Of a stretch of 64,000 nucleotides of DNA, positions 50,521 through 64,000 are shown in pieces (positions within the stretch are counted from its first letter, which is position 1; each line of letters starts with the position of its first letter). The DNA comes from Tretioscincus oriximinensis (Eukaryota; Chordata; Lepidosauria; Squamata; Gymnophthalmidae), in the NCBI GenBank assembly GCA_022410635.1, contig JAJVDF010001201.1, positions 56,673 through 120,672 on the forward strand, read 5' to 3'. The notes under the pieces are model-generated. The model was given only the letters and a program-made list of their open reading frames with translations. It was not told where the DNA came from and did not search any database. The translations under genes and the position numbers were made by a program.

Positions 50521-52141
50521 CTTAATGTTTCCTTTGGCCCTTTTGGGATTGGACTCTTATGCTTTTTCAGGAAATGCTCCTGCACGGCTTCCCCCCCAGA
50601 ATGGCATGTGTGTACAATGGAGCTCTTAAATTGCTTTCTAGAATGGAATAAATTCTATTGTGGAAAGGGCCTTTGTCTATCCATCAATGCTACTGCCTCA
50701 TAGCATAGCTCATGTCTCTGGCTCACATTTTGAAGAAACATGTTTTGTGGCAGAAGCCAAACTGAGTAATGAAAGTGAGGTGATCACTGTCACTAAGAAT
50801 CATGGAACCTGAAGCCCTCAAAGTGAACATATTGCTTGTATTGGGGGTTACATCTGAAAACAAGTGATATAATCAAGAGTNAAATGGAATATAATGGAGT
50901 CTGCTTATCAATAGTGAGAGTTAGGATACTGGCTTGGTCATGAATGTTCTTAAACAACTTGAGAAGTTATCTAGCAGATCATCTTCCTCTATTACTGATA
51001 ACTAAGCCCACCCAGGAGCTCCTGCAGGTACCACAAAATACCGTGCATTACTTTTCAGTTTCTCTTTTAGGCATCTATTATATTCCTTAGGAACCCTTCA
51101 GATATGAACTAAAACCCACAATTCTCNTAAGATTACACTGGGAATAGCACACATAAGTGTTACATTCCCAATAGTACCAGGATATAAATCAGTATCCCAT
51201 AATATCTTCATTACACGAAATCTGGCAAAGGTGTCAAAGTTTCAGGAACAGCAATAAATTTCCCTCTTGTTTGCTGACTCCTTTTGTTATCATTCTGTGG
51301 TCAATAACTGGAATTCAAACTTCCTCTGGGGGTGCCACCTCCACTTCACATTTTCAGCTACTGTAGTTTTTAAATATGCCTATTTTGCACTTTGTTCTTT
51401 ACTGTTGTTAGTTGCCCTGAGGGGTTCAGGAATAGNACTGCTCAATCAATCAGTCCATGTTTGTAAGTTTACTATTAAAAAGGCATTCTTCAATTGGAAG
51501 TATGTTTTCTGGTTTGTGTAAGTGTTCAAACACAAATGCAAACATCAGGTTGTTTGTTGGTACTGTTTGTCATCAAACCAAACTAATTGATGTTTGTTTT
51601 GATAGTGAACCAAACTTGAAAATTCTGTTCATGCACATCCCCAGAGTTGGGGGTGGGGGGGGAAGGGGTGATCGTGTTCCAAACTGTTGTGGCAAGCAGC
51701 AAGCCCTCTCACCTCCCCAAAAAACTTTAAACAATATTTTATCTTTTTGCGATTGTGTGTGTGTTTGGAAATTGACTTGTCCAGTACAGCTCTATGAATT
51801 TTTCCTATTAGTCTGCCAGCTTCAGGGTTTAGAGGGACTTTGGATAAGATCCTTCCCTGAACTTGGACATGAACTTGCTTCCATTTATTCTTTCCCTTCC
51901 TTTTCTACTCTCTCAGAGACTCTTATCTACAAATGCCATAGAGAAAGGTAGAGCAAAGAATGTTTGCTGCTTTGCTGTCTTTTCTTGGAGGGCAAGGTGA
52001 GTGTAAAATTAAAAAGTTTTAAGACTTTACAATAGTCCTGTGACCATCAATTCCAACTCATAACATTAGAAGGATTTAACCCTATCAATGAGGAGGCACA
52101 TACTTTGGGGCAGAAAGCGCACAGTATCTCCAGCCAGTGAC

Positions 52142-52173
52142 AAAATGTGGTACTTCTTTGAATACCCTGCTTC
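52142..52173. repeat. 32 bp direct repeat, left copy
   Basis: The 32 bases beginning AAAATGTGGTACTTCTTTGA are identical to 53900-53931. This copy lies at the 3' boundary of the L1 segment and reads in frame with it (RVFKEVPHF on the minus strand). Confidence 0.95.
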
Positions 52174-53899
52174 TGCTGTTAATTATTCTTAAGTCTCTAT
52201 TTCTTATATTCATTGTTAGTAATTCCGATTTATCTAAGTTTATTTTTAATCCCNATATTTTTTCAAAATTTTCTAGTTCTTGTGAAATGTATGGGATCGA
52301 TTTTAATGGATCCTCTAATATAACCAACGCGTCNTCTGCGNATAAATTTATTTTGATTTGATTTTGANCGAACCTATAACCATGTATATTTTGGTTATTC
52401 CTTATCTTGCTTGCCAGTTGTTCTATTGCTAACAGAANTAGCANCGGAGATAGTGGGCATCCCTGTTTGACTCCGTTACATACCGGGAATGAATTAGATA
52501 AACCCCCATTTACTCTAATTTTGGCCTGGTTGTGTGTGTATAATTGTGCAACCAAATTAGTGAAGGATCTGCCACAACCGTGCCGCTCCACCACCTTACA
52601 TAAAAAATTATGATTTACAGAATCAAAGGCTTTGTATACATCTAATTTCAGCAGTCCCAGCTTTCGATGTAATTTAAATGCGTGATGTAGTACATTCGCC
52701 GAGATTCTTATTGGGTCTGCGATTTTCCGAGATTGTACAAAGCCGTATTGATCTTCCCCTACCATATTAGGTATACATCTTTCCAATCTTTTTGCCATTA
52801 CTTTCGCGAAGATCTTGTAGTCTACGTTAGCCAGCGTGATGGGGCGATACGATTCCNGCAGATCCTCCCTTTTGCCTTTTTTCAAGATAGGTATCACCTC
52901 AGCCNCTTTCCAAGTTTGTGGGACTTCTTGAGCAGCCAGGGTCCTATTAAAGAGTATTACTAAGTGTGGGGCCAAATCTTGTTTGAACAATTTATAGAAT
53001 TGTGGTGTATAGCCGTCAGGGCCAGGTGATTTCCCACTCTTTAGCGAATCTATCGCACTCGTAATTTCCTCCAATGTTATTTCTTTATTTAAATGTATCC
53101 TTTGCTCTTCCCTTATTTGTGTATCCACTTGGATGGGGATATTGTCTACCCTCCTTTCCTCATATAATGAGGTGTAGAATCCCGCTAATATTTCCCTAAT
53201 TTCCTGGTCCTCTGTTTTTATTGTTCCGTTAGTGTCTTTCATCTTATCTATTCTTTTCCTAGATTCATTATTCTTTANTTTCCTCGCCATCATTTTTGAT
53301 GTTTGTGAATCCCACACCTGGAATTGGTTCTTTATAAATATTGAGTTTTTGATAAAATGATGTCTATCCATTTCCTCTAGTTGCTTTTTTTTCCTCTCTA
53401 GTAATACTTTATCTTCCCTCCTTTTATTGTATTGGAAATTTTTTTGCAGGTCTGAAATTTGCGTTAATAATTGCATTCTTATAGAGTTTGTCTCCCTGTT
53501 CTGTCTTATTGCCTGGCTGATACATTCCCCTCTGATGACTGCCTTAAATGTATCCCAAACCACTGGTTTGGGGATTCCAGGGGTTCTGTTCTCCGCAAAA
53601 TATTGCCGGAATCTATCCACCATTTCTGCCCGCCTTATCTGTGATCTGTATAGGTCCGGATCGAATCTCCATGTTTTATTTCTTGGCCGTGGTGTTTTTG
53701 TAAATTTTGCAATTACCGGGGCGTGGTCTGAGATCCATATTGGACCCGTTATTACCTCTTTTAACTTGTATACATTCTCTTTTCTATGGAAAATATAGTC
53801 TATGAATGTGAAATTATTATGCCTTCCTGAATAGAAAGTAGGTTCTTTTATCTGTCCTAGACTTTCATGTACCTCATATAATTTCCATTTTTCCATATT
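52174..53899 (-). mobile_element. Partial L1 LINE (ORF2 endonuclease end through reverse transcriptase)
   Basis: A ~1.73 kb L1 ORF2 segment on the minus strand with one open frame of about 600 codons, interrupted only by N-containing codons. In order: an endonuclease C-terminus (FTFIDYIFHRKE…ISDHAPVIAKF, including the SDH block), a basic linker, then reverse transcriptase blocks SGKSPGPDGYTPQFYK, ESYRPITLANVDYKIF, LLKLDVYKAFDSVNH, NGVKQGCPLSP and the catalytic box, seen as x-A-x-D because two bases are N. It starts inside the endonuclease, stops soon after the catalytic region, and lacks the ORF2 C-terminus, 3' UTR and poly-A. It lies sense to the host gene. Confidence 0.93.
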
Positions 53900-53931
53900 A
53901 AAATGTGGTACTTCTTTGAATACCCTGCTTC
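53900..53931. repeat. 32 bp direct repeat, right copy
   Basis: Identical to 52142-52173 and directly abutting the 5' boundary of the L1 segment. Confidence 0.95.
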
Positions 53932-54048
53932 ACATAATACTTTTTTTTAACATTTTTTAAAATAGAATATTTCATAATGTTGATTCTATTATATATAAGC
54001 TAGGTGCTAGAGAGAAAGAAAACTGAGCTGCCTTATGGAGAAAACAAA

Positions 54049-54205
54049 GGCCTTTTCTGCATTGATTTTTATTCTGGGACATATTGTGGTATAGTGGGTC
54101 TGGCATCGGCTTGCCAGTCCAGACTATGGTAGGTTCCTTGGAGGCTTATACCAAACCACCTATTCTACAATATATCGCAGAATAAAGTTCAGTGCAGAAA
54201 GGACC
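54049..54205. mobile_element. Short hAT-like MITE with CCTTTTCTGCA ends
   Basis: 157 bp. The left end GCCTTTTCTGCATTGATTTT and the complement of the right end, GTCCTTTCTGCACTGAACTT, pair over more than 30 bases, continuing through TTATTCTG(G/C)GA(C/T)ATATTGT. Same family as 33338-33455. Non-coding. Confidence 0.8.
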
Positions 54206-54798
54206 CAAGTATCTTGGCTGTATTGCTAAACCTATGTACATATATAAGCATATGATTGCTAACCATGCATCAGTCTCTCAACAGATGTGCATAATGTATA
54301 GTACAAAAGTTCATAGTCCAAATTATATATACAACAAAGTTACTGCAAAATAAAGGATTTTTTTNAAAAAAGGATTCTTTCCTTTTCATAAAAGACAATA
54401 ATGACCATGACATAAACGTATCAAATATTGGTAAGGTGTCAAATCAGTAGAAAAGAATTACACTATCCTAGACCAATTTGCTTGCTTGTTTTTTTNNAAA
54501 ATTATGTGTTTGGATAATACATGGGTTATAAAAGCTCATCAAAAGTTACAGAATGGAAGGAGACAAAACAGAGATTTAAGACAAAGAAATAGCAAAGAAA
54601 TTCTTGGCATGAAGCTGGACAATGAATTTCTTTGCTCACAAAGAAAGAGAGAGAAGAACATATATAAGACACGTACATACATACATACAGGAATACTAAC
54701 AGAAACCAAATCAAACATACAGAAGAACATTTTACAAGAACAGATGAGGGACACACACAGAGGTAAGAACGTTTGGCATGTTGCACCACAGGAAGTCA

Positions 54799-54948
<150 letters not shown>

Positions 54949-55685
54949 TCATAAATCAGGATTCACCAGTCTTAGTGAATGAAATATATATTTGTCAAGA
55001 AACTTTCTTGTTCTATGGTGTNCTTGTTTATCTATTGTCCTTCACAAATTGAAATGTTGACCTGATATTTCCTAACGATTCTCATTTTTAAAAAATGATC
55101 CCCTCCTACAGATGCTTATAAAAAGGACATTGTCAGCATTTCTTTCCATTTTCTTTTTCTTTCTATTGGATTTAAGGTAGGAGATTAACACATGGTATGT
55201 GTACGTATAAAGCTTATAAATATTGCCTTTCACTAATATAAGCTTTCAGTCACAAGGGAACTAGAGGCTGAGGTTTAATTTGCCATTTAAAATCAATTAG
55301 GAATAACTTATTGGAAACCAATGTTTCCAATGTTGATTTGAGGAGAAGGTAAAGGATCAAACTGATTCCAGTTCATTGGACAGATCAAGAAAGGAACTGA
55401 TTTGAAGTTCTTAATGCACATGCTGATGTTCCTTATGAGTAGGTGCACCAAATACATTAGTGCAGAATACGGGAGATCTCATCCCTTAATGGTATGCTCT
55501 GTTNACACAGGAGGGAGCATGATCCAGTTCAGGTGGTCTCTCATCAGGATTACAACAAGAACAATCAGTATGTCAGCTGCAGCCATNCTACTGTATAGAA
55601 GAATGTAGAAGGCATACCTCTGTTTTCAGCCATATTGGAAGATCCGTTTTGGTGGATTCCTAGGAGATTCTGAATTTAGGAATAT

Positions 55686-55743
55686 TTGGATCCCTTAAAA
55701 GCTAGTTCCAAAGCTTGGATCCCTTAAAAGCCAGCTCCAAAGC
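55686..55743. repeat. 29 bp tandem duplication
   Basis: TTGGATCCCTTAAAAGC plus 12 bases occurs twice in a row (55686 and 55715) with two differences, and a third copy starts (TTGGAT) at 55744. Confidence 0.9.
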
Positions 55744-56050
55744 TTGGATATGTTTAGGCCCCATGCATACACTCATCTGGACCAACAAGATTCATTTGTC
55801 TAGATCAAGCAAAGTAAATGGAGAAAAGTAAATTGCAGAAACTATTGGCTTCTGCAACTCTTTAGACAGATGTGATGAGTGACTGCCTATCCAATTATAA
55901 CTGAAGCATCCCACAGACAGGTTTACCTACCAATGCTGCCTATTTTCTTATAATGTCACCATCAAAATAATACATATCTGAACTATTTCTCCCAGTCACC
56001 AACCCATAGTGTTTATGATACCGGATTTATTGTCGTTTCTGCACTTCACA

Positions 56051-56234
56051 TAGGCTGCATCCACACACAGCCTTAACCTGGGCTGTCCCTTGGAACAGGA
56101 GCCTGCCAACCACATGCTAGTGTAGAATATGGCAGNCCCCCAGTGGTGTCTTCCATAGCTATACTGGCATGAAAATGGCCAAGCTCTGTCCCAAGATGTG
56201 ACCCAGAATAACGCTCCGTGTGGATGGGGCCATA
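56051..56234. mobile_element. Short DNA element with GGCTGCATCCACAC ends
   Basis: About 184 bp. The left end is TAGGCTGCATCCACACACAG; the complement of the right end is TATGGCCCCATCCACACGGA. Pairing continues into a TTA(A/T)(C/T)CTGGG box. CATA occurs outside both ends and could be a target duplication, or TA with longer ends. The interior words ACATGCTAGTGTAGAATATG recur near 403 and 42500. N at 56136. Confidence 0.72.
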
Positions 56235-57441
56235 GTCCACTGTTTATTCTCACTGTAGGACTATCCATTCTACTGATTGCTGTGTCCTTCACATCATTTA
56301 TAGTGGCAATAAAAGTTCTTTGTTTGCCCTTTTTTAAAACTCACATAGTTAAAGCTCCCTAATATCTTGTGCACCTTTCCTTGCCAGATTCATTCCATTT
56401 ATTCTATTCAATTGTTAGCTAAANGTCTGAATTCGTTCAAAATATCTCTGGTGTTTTCTTTTACTGTGTTTACTCTTATAATTACATACATTTCTGTGTG
56501 TCTCCCTTCTAACATTTGCAACAAAGCTTTGATGAGAAAAACACACATGTGGCAATGATTAAAGGATGGGGATAAATCTGGGCTATGCCTTGCTGTAAAG
56601 ACATGATTTCCAAGGATCTGTTCAATAAATGGTCTCTTATAACAAAGGGATGTCTTATTGGATCTGTGTGTTTACTGCCTACATATTACAAGCAGCTGAG
56701 CTGAAGTAGAAAAACATAAATTATAAGCTAGGAGTATTCAGAGAATGAAACAGGGACTATGGATGAGTTCTGCTTCATGTCAGGTCTTCAACAGAACATG
56801 AGTGAATGCTGCTATTTTTCATTTTTGGCATTTATTGTCTTCGTCACCAAAGCCATTACTGACTATGGGAAATTCTTGTTTTGATCTGCTGGACAAACAA
56901 GCAGACTAGGGGTATGAGGCTCCCATTGGGAATACTTTCATCCCTCAAGATTAATGTCATTCTGTATTAACTTATTTGACCAAGTCAGAAGAACTGGACC
57001 AAACTGGAATGATTTTAACGTCTGTATTGCTCCTACAGTCTCAGAAGATTCTTCAGAAGGCTACTCTGAGATGGTCTCCTGTTTTTGGGCTATATGATAG
57101 CTAGGAATTAATATTTTAGCCGTGCAGATTTTGTGCACTGGCAGCTCACAGAAACATGCAGCCTCCTGCAAACTTTCTGGACTGGTTTAGCAGCTATTGG
57201 ACTATTGAAAAATTTGTTAAACCAGGGGTACCAATCACCTGCTTTCAGCTGCACTTAATCCAATGTGGATGTAGTATACTAACAAGGATGTTGTCTCCTA
57301 TAAATGCCATTGATGTATAGGTGACCTTTAGAGTTCTTGCTGACGCAGATCAAAGGCAACTGCTTAAAGGCTCTAAGACTTATTTTACTCCATAGAATGG
57401 TTCCCTTCTACTCATGATGCCTCATGAGGGCTAGAATGTCT

Positions 57442-57775
57442 AGCAAGGGGGTCTTGTAGCCCCTTAGAGACTAACTAGAAAAAGATAGGCAGCATGAGTT
57501 TTCATAGAAAAGTCTACTTCTTCAGATGCTAGGGAACAACTGCTTAGGGACAAACAATATATTAGCAAACTGATAGTTGGAAATAATGTACAGCCACCCC
57601 ACACACACTCACCCATGTTTATATTTCTGTTGTCATTTCCAGCAAACAGTTTGCTATATATAACCTGACACTAGGCAGTTGTTCCCTAGAATCTGAAGAA
57701 GTAGACTTGTGTGTGAAAGTGCATTCTGCTTAACTTTTTCTTAGTAGTCTCGAAGGTGCTACAAGACCCCCCCTT
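57442..57775. mobile_element. Long-inverted-repeat (fold-back) element
   Basis: The left arm (57442-57543: AGCAAGGGGGTCTTGTAGCC … CTAGGGAACAACTGC) is the approximate reverse complement of the right arm (57675-57775: GCAGTTGTTCCCTAG … GGTGCTACAAGACCCCCC). Pairing resumes in the spacer around AGCAAACTGATAGTTGGAAA and TTTCCAGCAAACAGTTTGCT, so almost all of the ~330 bp can fold. Single arms of the same family lie at 16640, 23965 and 44700. Right-hand flanking words GACACAGCTAGTCTCTGAAA extend the family beyond the arm. Non-coding. Confidence 0.8.
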
Positions 57776-59213
57776 CACTTGATTTTTCTGAACCTAGATT
57801 GACACAGCTAGTCTCTGAAATCTACCACTGAGAGCTAGAATGGGTCATATTATTTCTTACTGCAAAATGTTTCTGTTGTGTTCTAGATACCACTATGGCA
57901 ATAATGTGGGAGTTCAGTTTAACTATCATTCTACATTCTCCCATGCTTTGCATGTTATGGATATGTAATAGGGTAGGTACTCTGTCTTGAAAATGCCTCA
58001 GAACGTTGGATGCTGACAACACTCCTTGAGTAAGTAAGGCAGTTTTTTTCTAGCAGTCATGGCCATAAATCAATTCGGGGATAGTAATGAGGCTGGGGAN
58101 TTCTGGAACCAGGTTGATCCATACCAAAATGCAGTTCAATGAAGTTTTGTCTCTTTTCTGCAAAGATGAAATGCTGCTGTGAGAAACATACTTGAGATTT
58201 CACTTTTTAACTGTAGGGGGCAGTGAAAAATGCCTTATTCTGTAAGGCAAAAATAAAAGCCATTTAAAACATCCCGAGTTAAGTTTGATGAAGCTTCCCA
58301 TATTGTACCCCCTGTGGTTCTTCCTGAAACAGCAGTGGCATGTTTTCAAAGCTTCTGTGTGTAAAAATCACTGTCAGTTATTCCTTTAAAAACTCTCCAG
58401 TGGAAGAAGCCTGAAACCCACCAGGGAGACAACATCCCTGCAAAATTATCTGAGAGATGAGGGGAAGGCACACAGCTATGTAGAGTTATAATGAAAACTG
58501 CGCCCAAGGTCGCCTTAATATTTACAAACACACAGAGGGAAAAAAATTAGTCTCCTATCAGAAGTATGGTACTGCAGAAAATTTGTAATAACACAGACTG
58601 GGAGCAATTGAATCTAATTGGATGGCATTAGATAGTATCAAAAGCCGATTGAACCACAGAGAGCAGGTGAAGCAGATCTGATGCTGCAGGAAAGCACAGC
58701 TGTGCCTCAACATAAAGGAAGAGTAAGATGGACGTATGGCTGCCTGCCTTCCGTTTTTATGCTGGAGATAAAAAGAGCACTTAAAGTGAGTACTCTACAC
58801 CCTANTGTGTAACACTGGAAGCAGCTGGGAAGTAACAGAGAACTGTTAGATTGCTCAGCTGCAGAAATAAAGGTCCTGCTGGCTACCTGGGGATTGTGCA
58901 GACCTATCCATGCTGCCGTGCAATAGCCAAACTGCTGGTATTCTTCTATAATTTATTTTACAAAGCATCCTTTGATAGGATTCCCATTGAGAAAGAAAAC
59001 ACAATCTAGATGCTTCTGGAACACCTAACATTCTGTACCCAGCAACATCTGGAACCCNTCCTTTCCCAGTTGAGCATCCCTGGCTAAGAGGGGCAGTTTG
59101 TAATGTTCAGATGTGGTGCATTCCTTTTCCTGAATGATAGTACTTCCTTGTTTCTGTTTCTAAAGTGGATATGAATTACAATTCTAACATATTCTGAAGC
59201 TGTATCAGAACAT

Positions 59214-59500
59214 AAAAACATAACATAAGGGAAGCTCTGCTGAATCGGGCCACAACCCATCTAGTCCAGCATTCTGTCTCACACAGGCCCCCACCAATTG
59301 CACCTGGGCACTCTTAAGCAGAAGAAGGCAAAATCTTCATCTATTCTCTACTCCTTGCAAATGGTATTTCAGGAATACTGCCTGTTGCTCCATACAAGAG
59401 TCAGTATCAAGAGATTCATCCTAGAAGCTATTAACACACTTGGATTCCATGAATTTGCCTACCACCTTATTTAAATACATTCTATAGACCAGTGATCGTC
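59214..59500 (-). mobile_element. CR1 LINE 3' end fragment
   Basis: Reverse orientation: AACATAAAAACATAACATAA (tail), CTGCTGAATCGGGCCACAAC, CATCTAGTCCAGCATTCTGT, ATTGCACCTGGGCACTCTTA and CCATGAATTTGCCTACCACC. Confidence 0.85.
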
Positions 59501-59576
59501 TAGGTGAAAAAAAATACTTTTCCTTGGCTTTCTTATCTCTTCTGATCAGGATTCTGGATAGGAGAATCTGCTGATA

Positions 59577-59888
59577 GAAAGAGAAGGAGAAGGAGAAGAA
59601 CTGGGTTTTTATACCCCACTTTTCTCACCTTTCAAAGGGACTCAAAGTGGCTTACAAGGGAATTTTGCCCAAAGGCTGACGTTCTATTTTCTCCATCAGG
59701 CTGTGGTGGTTCCCATGTATCTACTTGCAGTCAGTTGCAATTTCTTGCAATTCATGCTTTCAAATAGCTGGGTTGGCTAGAAATACAGGCTAGTGGAAGG
59801 TGCTCACCCCTCCCCATGTCCGACACAGGGCTTTGAAACCCCATCTACAGGTGGAGACGGATTCCTTAGCGACTGAGATATCCGTGCC
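59577..59888 (-). mobile_element. tRNA-derived SINE, second copy
   Basis: Same family as 50171-50470: the tail is AGAAGGAGAAGGAGAAGAAC, the body CTACTTGCAGTCAGTTGCAA and GGCTAGTGGAAGGTGCTCAC match closely, and the tRNA-like head ends TATCCGTGCC. The A box (59864-59880) has one change from the other copy (GAGATA for GAGCTA). The B box is at 59831-59841. Confidence 0.85.
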
Positions 59889-60099
59889 TGAATAGGAGAG
59901 TATTAAAACCATAGGAGAAGCCAAACTGAACTGGGCCACAGCACATCTAATCTAAAATCCTGACTCATACAGGGCATCTCCAGCAGGTGATGAAAGCAAT
60001 AACTACATTATTATACGTATATACAGTATATATGTAATAATAATATGTAGATATGTAATTATAAACTNCAATAGCTTTCAGTGTCTGGTTACAACTAAC

Positions 60100-60330
60100 T
60101 TCTTTACCCAGGCTTAGGATGCTTAGTTCGATCTGGGTTTTACTCTGCCAAGATAAATGACTGGCAGAGAGGGTTAGTAGGCAGGAGAAAGGATTATATT
60201 TTAAATATGTATTAACAATTTCTATTTTTATTGTTTTGCCATTTCAGTCTGCCTTGGGATCTGCCATGAAACTGAGATATAAATTATTTAATAAATAAAT
60301 TGTATGAATAAATAAATAAATAAATAAATG
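60100..60330 (+). mobile_element. L2-like LINE 3' tail with AAAT run
   Basis: TATTGTTTTGCCATTTCAGT, CTGCCTTGGGATCTGCCATG, AACTGAGATATAAATT and an AATAAATAAATAAATAAA run have the layout of squamate L2/CR1-group LINE 3' ends. No coding part. The class is inferred from layout only. Confidence 0.5.
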
Positions 60331-61933
60331 GCCTGTAGAAGAATTCTTCAGGTTTCCAGAGGGGAATATCTATGTATCCATTCTTGAAGTCACTGGTAGA
60401 ACTATCTTCATTGAATATGTCTAATCCTTTCTTAAAATTACCCACGCTGGTTTTGTCACCCCTTTTTTTGCTAGAAACATTCTCTGCATTTGTGGGGCAG
60501 ACATCCCTCCCCCCTTTCGATCTTAACTCTCCTTCCAATTCCTCTTACTCAGCAATATGTTAGCATGTCCATCCATAAAACATAGTTCTTGAGACATTAC
60601 CATCACTATTACCATCACCACCATCAAAGACGTACAGAGGACACTGAATTGTACAAATATGTATATAGATGTAAATTTTGAAATGATCACTACAGGGGAA
60701 ATACAAGACAACACATCTCACCATTTAGCCAAATGAACTGTTGACTTCTCAGGCAGCAGNGCCAATGCTAAATCTTCTGCTGCTGCTTTGACATTTCTGT
60801 TTTATCTTTTTCACTTAAGCTGCAGGCACATGGGGGGTTAAAATCCGCAATGTGAGAAACAATTGCGGAATGCAGCCAACACACATACCTGTAAATCTGC
60901 ATGGAATCAGCAAGACAACTAACCAGGAAGTAAATACTGAGCATGCTCTGTTAGCACTTTTCCTGGCAGAATCCTGTTAAGAAGTGGTTAGGAAGGCTTC
61001 TCACCTCCCTGGCTGTAGGAATGACAACTTTGTAAAACATCAGCTAAAGAATATTGCAGGGGAGAAGGACCTCTTTTTCTGGGTGCATTGCAAAACTAAT
61101 CTAACTAACAACTGGACAACTCATCCTTCCATAGTTTTTCAAACAGAGTAGTGTCATATAGGTTTTATTCTTGGGGCCTTTCAAATGCCATTGGCATTAT
61201 AAAATGTTAAATTAGAGATTGTCTGATGTTGCATTTTATTCCGGTAGCTACTTGATGCAAGAACAATCTTAAAAGTGTGGAGGGAAGGTTTACACACAAC
61301 CAACTACAAAAATGACACAGAAAACCAAAGAATTTCTCATTTCCCTCTGTATAGGAAAGACACTGTGACTGGTCCAGTTTTCATTAGTGAATGTATATAA
61401 ACTTTTAGACGTCTGATTTATGTAGGCATCACTTTAGGAAGATGCATCATCTTACCTATTTTGTCTCTGGTGTTCTGGGACCAGCACAGGAGTAGCACTA
61501 CACAACAAACAAAAGAAGTTGGTTCAACACAGCAAATTATTGTCTTACCTATTTTGTTCCTCCCTTTCTATGGAGCCAAATCATCTCTTGGGTTAGTTTG
61601 GCATAGAAGATACTCTTAGAGCTATAAAGTTATTGGTATACCATCTTAGATTCTCCCATTGGGAAGATGCAAGATACCACAAGAAGTGAAAAATACAGAC
61701 TTCTCCATTAATGTTTCTTGTATCATATCCAGTTAAGGAGAAACTTGATAGGGCTTCTCCTTTAGGAAGTGAGACCAAACAGACTTTTCAAATTTACTTT
61801 TTTTTACCTGGGGAAAGTGGAAAAGAAAATTGTCCAAACTCTTTGATTGTCTAAGTTCTCTACTTTTAACTTTTGTTTTCCCCAATAAATCCTTTTCAGA
61901 TTTTAGGAGTCAGATTTCACTTTTCTCCAACTA

Positions 61934-64000
<2,067 letters not shown>

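Overview
The window is nuclear DNA from a vertebrate, most likely a squamate reptile. It is AT-rich, has large introns and no prokaryotic-style gene packing. Its repeats are a mix I associate with lizards and snakes: CR1 LINEs ending in the TTATGTTCTTATG-type tail, a BovB/RTE remnant, L2-like LINE 3' ends, L1, tRNA-derived SINEs with a GAA/GGA-type tail, Tc1/mariner relics and many short inverted-repeat DNA transposons. The species cannot be fixed from sequence alone. About 80 isolated single N bases look like ambiguous base calls rather than gaps.

Gene content. The only host gene I can support lies on the minus strand. Three exons, at 62023-62235, 54823-54926 and 32359-32586, have good splice sites and mutually compatible phases. 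They encode the last ~180 residues of a Ser/Pro-rich, probably cytoplasmic protein with a basic, cysteine-containing C-terminal segment and a stop codon. The introns are about 7.1 kb and 22.2 kb. I do not firmly recognise the protein; an NCKAP5-type (Nck-associated protein 5) identity is a low-confidence suggestion. The ~4.3 kb beyond the stop (about 28.0-32.36 kb) holds no mobile element I can recognise and may be a long 3' UTR. Further exons should lie beyond the right edge.

Layout. 0.35-5.3 kb: a nearly full-length but broken CR1 (minus), a ~174 bp tandem repeat, a small TA-flanked MITE and a second CR1 3' end. 5.3-28 kb: intergenic DNA with Tc1-like relics (7.9 and 22.9 kb), two copies of an unnamed short element (10.7 and 21.65 kb), a 74 bp near-perfect hairpin (12.56 kb), CR1 tails and a BovB 3' remnant (18.8-19.4 kb). 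28-32.4 kb: possible 3' UTR. 32.6-54.8 kb: the long last intron, with MITEs, a fold-back element carrying a GT microsatellite, CR1/L2/SINE copies and a sense-oriented partial L1 flanked by a perfect 32 bp direct repeat. 54.9-62.0 kb: the next intron, with hAT-like and fold-back elements, CR1, SINE and an L2-like tail.

No novel biological system was found. The best leads are the three-exon gene end, the oddly bounded L1 segment, and several inverted-repeat elements whose arms can be read directly.
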